This document shows, one piece after another, positions 1 to 5,712 of a DNA stretch of 6,305 nt. Source of the stretch: Pseudomonadota bacterium (GTDB taxonomy: Bacteria; Pseudomonadota; Alphaproteobacteria; Sphingomonadales; Sphingomonadaceae). Under the pieces are notes generated by a model, which was given only the letters and a program-made list of their open reading frames with translations, was not told the DNA's origin and made no database searches. The stretch spans positions 1 through 6,305 of the forward strand of contig JAEWCK010000053.1 in NCBI GenBank assembly GCA_023390675.1. The letters run 5' to 3'. Each line of letters begins with the position of its first letter. The first letter of the stretch is position 1. The translations under genes were made by a program, and so were the position numbers.

Positions 1-45
1 GCACAAGGCCGGGGTGACGGAGTATTGTTGACGGGTGGCTGCGGC

Positions 46-1059
46 TCAGAACAGCGTGGTGAGCAGGTAGAACAGCGCGCCGACAGCGGCGGAGGCGGGG
101 ATCGTGATGACCCACGCTGCCACGACATTGCCCGCCACGCCCCAGCGCACCGCGGATGCGCGGCGCGCGGTGCCCGCGCCGATCACCGCGCCGGTGATCG
201 TGTGCGTCGTCGAGACCGGGATACCGAGCCACGATGCCGTGAACAGCACCACCGAGCCGGCGAGCGATGCGCTGAAGCCCTGATGCTGCGAGAGCTTGGT
301 GATCCGCGAGCCCATCGTCTCGATGATCTTCCAGCCGCCGGTCAATGTGCCGAGCGCGATCGCGATGTAGCACGAGATCGCCACCCAGTGCGGCACGTGG
401 AACTCGCCGTGGAGATAGCCGGTCGAATAGAGCAGCACCGCGATGATCCCCATCGTCTTCTGCGCATCGTTGAGGCCGTGGCTCAGCGAATAGGCGCCCG
501 ACGAGATCAAATGGAGGAAGCGGAAGCTGCGCTCCGCGGTGCGCGAGGTGGCACGCATGAACAGCCAGCTCGTCACCAGCATCACCAGCATCGCGAGGAT
601 CATGCCGATCGTCGGGGACAGGACGATCGCGATCAGCGTCTTGTTGAGCCCCGTCCATTGCACGCCGGTGAGGCCCGCATGCGCGACGCCCGACCCGATC
701 ATCCCGCCGACCAGGGCGTGGCTCGACGAGGAAGGAATCCCCTTCAGCCATGTCACGACGTTCCAGAACATCGCGCCGACCAGCGCGCCGAAGACCACCG
801 CGGGCGTGACGAGGTTCTTGTCGATCAGCCCCTGGCCGATCGTGTCCGCCACCCGGTGCAGGCTGGGATAGGCGATGGTGAGGAAATAGGCGGCGAAATT
901 GAACACGGCTGCGAAGGCGACGGCGTGGACGGGCTTGAGCAGCCGGGTCGCGACGACGGTCGCGATCGAATTGGCCGCGTCGTGCAGTCCGTTGAGGAAA
1001 TCGAACGCGAGCGCGACGATGATCAGCGCGACGAGCAGCGGAAAGGCGAGTTCCTGCAT
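46..1059 (-). CDS. pit: PiT-family inorganic phosphate transporter
   Basis: A 337-residue integral membrane protein predicted to import inorganic phosphate, probably as metal-phosphate with protons, across the inner membrane. The two duplicated PiT signatures are visible: an N-terminal one around residues 20-33 (FDFLNGLHDAANS) and a second around 193-204 (SHGLNDAQKTMG). Each sits in a half made of several hydrophobic segments. Conserved loops around 109-122 (PSSSSHALVGGMIG) and 280-295 (IPVSTTHTITGAVIGA) are also typical of the family. Length fits the shorter bacterial PiT proteins, which have a small central loop. The ATG at 1059-1057 lies 13 bp after the stop of the Nudix-DUF47 gene with only a weak CCAGG-type ribosome binding site. 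Co-transcription and perhaps translational coupling with that gene are therefore likely. The family assignment is firm; substrate and affinity are inferred from the family. Confidence 0.95.
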   Translation of the reverse strand: MQELAFPLLVALIIVALAFDFLNGLHDAANSIATVVATRLLKPVHAVAFAAVFNFAAYFLTIAYPSLHRVADTIGQGLIDKNLVTPAVVFGALVGAMFWNVVTWLKGIPSSSSHALVGGMIGSGVAHAGLTGVQWTGLNKTLIAIVLSPTIGMILAMLVMLVTSWLFMRATSRTAERSFRFLHLISSGAYSLSHGLNDAQKTMGIIAVLLYSTGYLHGEFHVPHWVAISCYIAIALGTLTGGWKIIETMGSRITKLSQHQGFSASLAGSVVLFTASWLGIPVSTTHTITGAVIGAGTARRASAVRWGVAGNVVAAWVITIPASAAVGALFYLLTTLF

Positions 1060-1072
1060 GCCTGGCTACCGG

Positions 1073-2209
1073 TCAGGCGTGGTCGATCACGATGCCGTCG
1101 ATCTCGTTCGCGACATCCTCGAACGCATCGACGATCCGTTCGAGATGCTTGTACACCTCGCGCTGCACCGAGAATTTGAGCGGGCTGACCGGGCCGAGCT
1201 CGGCAAAGGCGCGCTTGAGCCCGGCGCGGTGGATCTCGTCGGCATGCGATTCCATCCGGACGAGCCGCTCGGTCAGCTCGTGGAGCCGCTTGCCGTTCTT
1301 GCCGACATCGCGGAGCAGCGGCATCGCCTCGGCGGTCAACCGCGCGGCATCGACGATGATCGCGGTCATGTCCTTCATTTCCTGCTCGAAATCGGTGACC
1401 GCGTAGAGGTCGATCGCCTGCACCGCGGCCTGCATCTCGTCGATCGCGTCGTCCATCGATCCGATCAGCGAAGTGATCGCGCCGCGATCGAACGGCGTGA
1501 GGAAGGTCTCGCGCACGGTGCGCAGCATCTCGCGGATGATCTCGTCGGCATCGTGCTCGCGCTCGATCACTTCCTGGACGTGGTCATGCCCGCCGGTCTG
1601 GACGAGGCGCGAAAGCGCGTCGGCCGCCTTGCAGATCGTGACGGCATGCGCCTCGAACATCTCGAAGAAATTGCCGGTCTTGGGCAACAGGCGCTGGAAC
1701 CAGGCGAACATGGGCTTCACTTTCGATTTTTCGGCCACGGCTTGAAGAATGCCGATGCGCTGGGTTGCTGCCTTGAATTCGGATTGGCCGAACGACCGGA
1801 TCAGGTCGCGCAGATCCGGTTCGTCGACCATCGCCGCCGCTTCGGACAGGCTGAACCAGCGGCGCTCGCGCTGCGACTGCTCCTTCCAGCTGACCAATTC
1901 GGCGTTCACCGCGAGCGGGAAGACATCGACGTCGACCATCAGCGACGCGCCGCTCGTGCGCTTCTTGCGATAGCGATACGAGCCGAGCGGCGTGGGGCAG
2001 ACGAGGCCGATCACCCCGGCTTCCTCGCGCGCCTCGATCGCCGCGGCGCGGTGCGGATCGGTGCCGGCGGGGAAGTTGCCCTTGGGGATCACCCAGCGGC
2101 CGCTCTCGCGCGACGTGACCAGCATGATCCGCACCGGGGAATCGATCGCGGCGCCTTCGGCCCGATACGGCAAAGCGGCAATCTGTCGAATGACGGCGGC
2201 TCCATGCAA
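1073..2209 (-). CDS. Nudix hydrolase domain fused to DUF47/PhoU-like phosphate regulator
   Basis: A 378-residue cytoplasmic two-domain protein. Residues about 5-140 form a Nudix domain of the DIPP-like type (VRIMLV, then WVIPKGN at 39-45). Its Nudix box spans G44 to V66. The metal-binding E59, E62 and E63 and G65 are kept, but the consensus first Glu is T50 and the consensus Arg is I58. Members of the family hydrolyse nucleoside diphosphates linked to another group, diadenosine polyphosphates or diphosphoinositol phosphates; the substrate here is unknown. Residues about 167-378 are a full-length DUF47 domain (PhoU-like helical bundle), opening MFAWFQRLLPK. It carries two ExxxD motifs of the PhoU metal-binding kind, E218-D222 and E320-D324. 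DUF47 proteins are usually separate, about 205-215 residues, and paired with pit, as here. The best start in frame is TTG at 2209-2207: no in-frame ATG or GTG lies between it and the upstream stop at 2275-2273, and the first internal Met is residue 29. The reading frame across the fusion is uninterrupted. Domain calls are firm; the start is moderately sure. Confidence 0.9.
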   Translation of the reverse strand: MHGAAVIRQIAALPYRAEGAAIDSPVRIMLVTSRESGRWVIPKGNFPAGTDPHRAAAIEAREEAGVIGLVCPTPLGSYRYRKKRTSGASLMVDVDVFPLAVNAELVSWKEQSQRERRWFSLSEAAAMVDEPDLRDLIRSFGQSEFKAATQRIGILQAVAEKSKVKPMFAWFQRLLPKTGNFFEMFEAHAVTICKAADALSRLVQTGGHDHVQEVIEREHDADEIIREMLRTVRETFLTPFDRGAITSLIGSMDDAIDEMQAAVQAIDLYAVTDFEQEMKDMTAIIVDAARLTAEAMPLLRDVGKNGKRLHELTERLVRMESHADEIHRAGLKRAFAELGPVSPLKFSVQREVYKHLERIVDAFEDVANEIDGIVIDHA

Positions 2210-2226
2210 TCGCGGCGGATCGTTAC

Positions 2227-2256
2227 AGGCTAGCGACAGGTGCCCGCAAGGGGCAA
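2227..2256 (-). promoter_or_regulatory. possible promoter of the Nudix-DUF47/pit operon
   Basis: On the minus strand TTGCCC (2256-2251) and TAGCCT (2232-2227) are separated by 18 bp and could be -35 and -10 elements. This would give a leader of about 10-15 nt before the TTG start at 2209. The -10 match is weak and the call rests mainly on position between the rplA terminator and the gene. Confidence 0.2.
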
Positions 2257-2280
2257 CGCGTCGATCGCAGGGTCAAGCGA

Positions 2281-2310
2281 AAGGGCCGGAAGCTCGCGCT
2301 TCCGGCCCTT
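2281..2310 (-). terminator. likely intrinsic terminator of rplK-rplA
   Basis: A perfect 12-bp inverted repeat (arms 2281-2292 and 2299-2310, AAGGGCCGGAAG and its complement) with a 6-base loop CTCGCG starts 23 bp after the rplA stop. Read on the minus strand the 3' arm ends CCCTT and is followed by TCGCTTG, so the U-tract is short and interrupted. The stem is very stable and the position is right for ending the ribosomal protein operon. It also separates that operon from the downstream Nudix-DUF47/pit genes. Confidence 0.75.
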
Positions 2311-2333
2311 GCAGTCTCCGTCTCCGGAAAGGC

Positions 2334-3026
2334 TTACGCCGTCGCGACTTCCGCCACGTCGACGCGCACACCCGGGCCCATCGTGCTCGAGAGCGCGACC
2401 TTCTTGAGGTACTTGCCTTTGGCGCCCGACGGCTTGGCCTTGACCACCGCATCGACCAGCGCGTCGAAGTTCGCGCGCAGGTCCTCGGCCGGGAACGACG
2501 CCTTGCCGATGCCCGAATGGATGATGCCCGCCTTCTCGACGCGATACTCGACCTGACCGCCCTTGGCGGCCTTGACCGCCTCGCCGACGTTCATCGTCAC
2601 GGTGCCGAGCTTCGGGTTCGGCATCAGGCCCTTGGGGCCGAGCACCTTGCCGAGACGGCCGACCAGGCCCATCATGTCGGGCGTGGCGATGCAGCGATCG
2701 AACTCGATCTTGCCGCCCTGGACGATCTCGAGCAGGTCCTCGGCGCCGACGACGTCGGCACCCGCCTCGCGCGCCTCGTCCGCCTTCGCGCCCTTGGCGA
2801 ACACGCCGACGCGCACGGTCTTGCCGGTGCCCTTGGGGAGCGTGACGACGCCGCGGACCATCTGATCGGCGTGACGCGGATCGACGCCCAGGTTGAGCGC
2901 GACTTCGATCGTCTCGTCGAACTTGCTCGTCGCGTTGGACTTCACCAGCGCGATCGCCTCGTCCACGCCGTGGAGCTTCTCGGCGTCGACGGCCCAGGTC
3001 TTCTGCTTCTTGGTCTGCTTCGCCAT
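2334..3026 (-). CDS. rplA: 50S ribosomal protein L1
   Basis: A 230-residue protein with the full L1 sequence. It begins MAKQTKKQK and contains the L1 signature around residues 115-143 (TPDMMGLVGRLGKVLGPKG, then LMPNPKLGTV). It ends in the usual KYLKKVALSSTMGPGVRVD region. L1 binds 23S rRNA at the mobile L1 stalk near the E site, takes part in tRNA release, and in many bacteria represses translation of its own L11-L1 mRNA. The start was set at 3026 rather than an in-frame ATG at 3044, because MAKQTKK is the family N terminus. A strong GGAGGG (3040-3035) also lies at good spacing before 3026, inside the end of rplK. The gap to the rplK stop is 4 bp, so translational coupling is likely. Length is normal. 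Confidence 0.98.
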   Translation of the reverse strand: MAKQTKKQKTWAVDAEKLHGVDEAIALVKSNATSKFDETIEVALNLGVDPRHADQMVRGVVTLPKGTGKTVRVGVFAKGAKADEAREAGADVVGAEDLLEIVQGGKIEFDRCIATPDMMGLVGRLGKVLGPKGLMPNPKLGTVTMNVGEAVKAAKGGQVEYRVEKAGIIHSGIGKASFPAEDLRANFDALVDAVVKAKPSGAKGKYLKKVALSSTMGPGVRVDVAEVATA

Positions 3027-3030
3027 GTCC

Positions 3031-3462
3031 TTAGCCCTCCACAACCTGGAGGCCCATCGCGCGCGCGGAGCCTTCGATGATCTTCGTCGCGGCCTCGAGG
3101 TCGTTCGCGTTGAGGTCCTTCATCTTGATCTGCGCGATCTCGGTCAGCTTCGAGCGGGCGATCTTGCCCGCCGAGACCTTGCCCGGCTCCTTCGAGCCCG
3201 ACTTCAGGTTCGCGGCCTTCTTGATGAGGAAGGTGGCGGGCGGCGTCTTGGTCTCGAACGAGAACGAGCGGTCCGCATAGACGGTGATCACGGTCGGGAG
3301 CGGCGCGCCCTTCTCCAGGTCGCCGGTCGCGGCGTTGAACGCCTTGCAGAATTCCATGATGTTGACGCCGCGCTGACCGAGCGCCGGGCCGATCGGGGGC
3401 GAGGGATTCGCGGCGCCCGCGGGCACCTGCAGCTTGATATAGCCGGTAATCTTCTTTGCCAT
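3031..3462 (-). CDS. rplK: 50S ribosomal protein L11
   Basis: A 143-residue protein of normal length and clear L11 sequence. The N-terminal domain has the proline-containing segment that contacts the GTPase-associated centre and thiostrepton (VPAGAANPSPPIGPALGQRG, residues 13-32). The C-terminal rRNA-binding domain runs from about residue 75, with the conserved stretch KIARSKLTEIAQIKMKDLNA at 100-119. L11 binds 23S rRNA helices 43-44 and works with elongation factors and, in stringent control, with RelA/SpoT-type enzymes. The ATG at 3462-3460 is preceded on the minus strand by AAGAGAG, a fair ribosome binding site. It is the first gene of the rplK-rplA pair. No nusG lies directly upstream; a divergent gene starts 272 bp away. 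Confidence 0.98.
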   Translation of the reverse strand: MAKKITGYIKLQVPAGAANPSPPIGPALGQRGVNIMEFCKAFNAATGDLEKGAPLPTVITVYADRSFSFETKTPPATFLIKKAANLKSGSKEPGKVSAGKIARSKLTEIAQIKMKDLNANDLEAATKIIEGSARAMGLQVVEG

Positions 3463-3734
3463 GTCACTCTCTTTCTGCGACGCGGAGCGAAGGCCGCCGC
3501 GCCGGGATCAAGTTTAGCGGTCCAGACGAACGCCGAAGCGTTCTCCCGCAGCTTTTCCGTCGCAATGCTCTGGAAGGGGCGGCCGTTAGCGCAAAGCGGG
3601 GGGAAAGGCAAATACCGCCGCGGACCTGGCGGCGGCGCTTGCAAAATCCCGTTCAGGCGGCAGACATTGCGGGAGCGTAATCAATCGGTTGCGGGGTGTC
3701 GTTGGGATGCCCTGCCGCTCAATGGGGAGAGCTT
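3463..3734. promoter_or_regulatory. divergent intergenic region with rplK leader
   Basis: These 272 bp lie between the divergent starts of rplK (minus) and the exported-protein gene (plus) and must hold promoters for both. No convincing small ORF is seen. Near the middle is a GC-rich hairpin (arms 3615-3621 and 3629-3635, CCGCCGC and complement, loop 3622-3628). A weak promoter candidate for rplK is listed separately. In many bacteria the leader of rplK-rplA carries an L1 binding site that mimics 23S rRNA. I could not identify that site by eye. No good promoter match was found for the plus-strand gene. Confidence 0.5.
3583..3611 (-). promoter_or_regulatory. weak candidate rplK-rplA promoter
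   Basis: Minus-strand TTGCCT (3611-3606) and TAACGG (3588-3583) are spaced 17 bp apart and could serve as -35 and -10, giving a leader of about 110-115 nt before rplK. The -35 matches consensus at four of six positions and the -10 at only two, so this is a suggestion based mainly on spacing and location. Confidence 0.2.
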
Positions 3735-4283
3735 ATGACGCCGTTGCACGTGATCCTGCCCGCCGCCCTCGTGTTCGCCGCCGCGCCCGCGCAGCAGAGC
3801 TGGCAGCGCTACACCCAGCCTACCGGGCTTTCGGCCGAATTTCCCGGCGAGCCCGAGCGCTTCGACAAATGGACCGATATCGCGCAGGGCCGCGTCATCC
3901 AGCTGACCGCGACGATGCGAAACGGGGCCGGCGATTTCAGGGCCTATTATTTCCTCCAGGCGGTGATCGCGGACAAACCGTACAATGTCGACGCGAAGAT
4001 CGCTGGGGACATTGCCGAGGCCAAGGGCGGCGGCGATGCCGCAGTGAGCAAGGAATTCGTCAGCCAGCGGGTGCTCAAGCCGTCCGAAATGCCGGTGCCG
4101 GGCATGCGCGGAACCGAGCTCGTCTATCGCTATATGGGCTTCGGTTCGGATGGTTCGCAGATCGAAGTCGCGCGCAACATGTACGTCGGCAACAAGTGGC
4201 TCTCGGTCTCCGTGCGCCACTTCGAGAACGACAAGAGCTGGCCGCGCGACCGCTTCTTCAATTCGGTGACGTGGCGGCCGTAG
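3735..4283 (+). CDS. small exported protein of unknown function
   Basis: A 182-residue protein that I do not recognise as a named family. It begins with a short hydrophobic signal peptide, residues 1-19 (MTPLHVILPAALVFAAAPA), with a likely type I cleavage site after APA, so the mature protein is predicted to be periplasmic or secreted. The mature part opens with W-x-x-Y and GLSAEFPGEPERF (31-43). It ends with a segment rich in aromatics (NMYVGNKWLSVSVRHF, 148-163) and RFFNSVTW (173-180). FPGxP near the start and RFF-S near the end recur in many bacterial exported hypothetical proteins; a Mog1/PsbP-like fold is possible but unproven. The ATG at 3735 was preferred to an upstream in-frame GTG at 3696. 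It follows GGGGAGA (3724-3730) at good spacing, and the signal peptide starts there. The gene is divergent from rplK and 58 bp upstream of the GH28 gene in the same direction. Confidence 0.85.
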   Translation: MTPLHVILPAALVFAAAPAQQSWQRYTQPTGLSAEFPGEPERFDKWTDIAQGRVIQLTATMRNGAGDFRAYYFLQAVIADKPYNVDAKIAGDIAEAKGGGDAAVSKEFVSQRVLKPSEMPVPGMRGTELVYRYMGFGSDGSQIEVARNMYVGNKWLSVSVRHFENDKSWPRDRFFNSVTWRP

Positions 4284-4341
4284 CGCCGCCCGGCGATCTG
4301 CTGTAGTCCACCGGTGTCATAAGGCACCGGGAGAGAGACGA
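4284..4341 (+). promoter_or_regulatory. short spacer with hairpin and ribosome binding site before the GH28 gene
   Basis: This 58-bp gap contains a 6-bp inverted repeat CCGGTG (4311-4316) and CACCGG (4325-4330) with an 8-base loop. The purine-rich Shine-Dalgarno GGGAGAG (4329-4335) lies 6 bp before the ATG at 4342. The last two bases of the hairpin overlap the first two Gs of the Shine-Dalgarno. The stem is too weak and lacks a U-tract, so a terminator for the preceding gene is unlikely. Read-through into the GH28 gene is possible. Confidence 0.45.
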
Positions 4342-5709
4342 ATGTCGGCAGGGGATGTGGCGCGCCGCGAGTTGCTTCAGCTTGCCGGAGGGCTGGCGGT
4401 GGCGAGCGGAGCGGGTGGCGTCCGGGTGCGCGCCGCTGCGGCTCCGGCGGCGCGCGTCCGGCTCGACGTGCGCGACTTCGGCGCGAAGGGCGATGGCGCG
4501 GCGAAGGACACGCTCGCTTTTCAGCAGGCGCTCGATCGCTGCGCGATGCTTGGCGGGGGCGAGGTCGTCGCGGGGCCAGGGACCTATCTGATCGGCGCGG
4601 TCGCGATCGGGCCGCGGACCACCTTGCGCGTCGAGCAGGGGGCGACGCTGCAGGGTTCGCCCGATCTCGCCGACTATCCGCTGCGGCAGGTGCGCTGGGA
4701 GGGCAAGTTCGTCAAAGGCCATATCGGGCTGATCCATGCCATAGACGCCGACGCGATCGGCATTACGGGCAAGGGCCGCATCCTCGGCAATCCGGCGATC
4801 AAGGGACGGATCGACCGGCCGACGGGCAATCGCAATCCGACACTGATGGAATTCGTCGAATGCCGCGGCGTCAACGTGCGCGAGGTGTTCACCCAGCAGA
4901 ACGATATGTGGTCGATCCACCCGATCTTCTGCTCGGACGTGCGCTTCGCCGACATGGTGGTGAATGGCGGGGCGGACGGGATCGATGTCGATTCGTGCGA
5001 GCGCGTCGTGATCGAGCGGTGCAGCTTCGACACCGCCGACGACTGCATCTCGCTCAAATCGGGGCGGGGGATGGAGGGGAACACGATCGCGCGCCCGACG
5101 CTCGACGTCCGCATCGCCGATTGCAGCTTCAGGGACAGCGTCTGGGCGTGCATCGGGATCGGCAGCGAGACTTCGGGCGGAATCCGCGGCGTGCTCGTCG
5201 AGCGCTGCCGCTTCCTCGGGGCGAAGACGCATGCCGTGTACATCAAGAGCCGGCCGGGGCGCGGCGCGTTCATCGAGGACATCACGATGCGCGACCTCGA
5301 CGTTTCGGGGGTGCAGCAGGGCTTCCTGCGCTTCAACTTCCTCAACAGCGGCAAGCAGGACGAATATCCGGTGCAGGGGCGCGACGGCATCCCGACTGTC
5401 GGGCGGTTCGCCTTCAGCGACGTGCGCGTGACCGACGTGCCGATGCTGGTCGACGGGAGCGCTGTGCATCCGGACAAGCCGCTTATCGGACTAACGCTTT
5501 CGAACATCCGGGGGACGTGCCGGCGGGGGATCGCGCTCGCCAACGCGAAGGGCGTGCGGATCGAGCATCTCGACGTGTCGGGCTATGACGGGCCGCTGCT
5601 CGCCACGCACAATGTGAGTGGCCGCGGGCTGGCGGGCGCAGTGGCGCTGCCTCCGCCGGGGCTCGGCGATCCGGTGCCCGCGCCGCCCGCGCCCTATGTG
5701 CTGCGCTGA
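4342..5709 (+). CDS. Tat-exported glycoside hydrolase family 28 (polygalacturonase-like)
   Basis: A 455-residue right-handed beta-helix enzyme of the GH28 (polygalacturonase and relatives) class, predicted to hydrolyse galacturonate-containing or related polysaccharides outside the cytoplasm. A twin-arginine signal is visible (ARRELLQLAGG, residues 7-17), followed by an Ala-rich segment and probable cleavage near 31-37. The mature part begins DVRDFGAKGDGAAKDTLAFQ (42-61), the usual pectate-lyase-superfamily N-terminal motif. The catalytic region is at 208-241: N208 and D212-D215 correspond to the NTD region, and D233 and D234 in TADDCISLKSG to the GDD motif. The classical GHG histidine is not present; W268-A269-C270 lies before IGIGSE. 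The RIK motif is replaced by Y300-I301-K302. I recall a similar IGIGSETSGG and YIKSRPGRGAF pattern in a bacterial GH28 subgroup, so this looks like a subfamily trait rather than decay. Length is normal, and the start is supported by GGGAGAG and the Tat motif. Exact substrate is unknown. Confidence 0.9.
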   Translation: MSAGDVARRELLQLAGGLAVASGAGGVRVRAAAAPAARVRLDVRDFGAKGDGAAKDTLAFQQALDRCAMLGGGEVVAGPGTYLIGAVAIGPRTTLRVEQGATLQGSPDLADYPLRQVRWEGKFVKGHIGLIHAIDADAIGITGKGRILGNPAIKGRIDRPTGNRNPTLMEFVECRGVNVREVFTQQNDMWSIHPIFCSDVRFADMVVNGGADGIDVDSCERVVIERCSFDTADDCISLKSGRGMEGNTIARPTLDVRIADCSFRDSVWACIGIGSETSGGIRGVLVERCRFLGAKTHAVYIKSRPGRGAFIEDITMRDLDVSGVQQGFLRFNFLNSGKQDEYPVQGRDGIPTVGRFAFSDVRVTDVPMLVDGSAVHPDKPLIGLTLSNIRGTCRRGIALANAKGVRIEHLDVSGYDGPLLATHNVSGRGLAGAVALPPPGLGDPVPAPPAPYVLR

Positions 5710-5712
5710 GGC

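Noticed and set aside
1..45. Terminator or gene end downstream of pit
   Set aside because: No inverted repeat or U-tract is visible in these 45 bases and they are too short to judge.
25..1179. Long plus-strand open frame of 384 codons opposite pit
   Set aside because: It is antisense to the clear PiT gene, rich in Arg, Asp, Glu and His as expected for a shadow frame in GC-rich DNA, and matches no family.
899..2233. Plus-strand frame of 444 codons opposite the Nudix-DUF47 gene
   Set aside because: Antisense shadow of a well-supported gene, with low-complexity composition and no recognisable domain.
3027..3044. Upstream in-frame ATG for rplA at 3044
   Set aside because: It overlaps the end of rplK and adds six residues before the conserved MAKQTKK start, which has its own strong ribosome binding site.
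3615..3635. GC-rich hairpin as a transcription terminator
   Set aside because: It lies between divergent gene starts, so no transcript obviously needs ending there, and no clean U-tract follows on either strand.
3696..3734. Upstream GTG start for the exported-protein gene
   Set aside because: The ATG at 3735 has a good Shine-Dalgarno and begins a proper signal peptide; the GTG start would put 13 non-signal residues in front.
1992..3738. Plus-strand frames opposite rplA and rplK (1992-3080 and 2893-3738)
   Set aside because: Both run across the ribosomal protein genes in antisense and show shadow-frame composition.
4258..5469. Minus-strand frame of 403 codons opposite the GH28 gene
   Set aside because: Antisense shadow of GH28, rich in Arg/Asp/His/Pro, with no domain or ribosome binding site.
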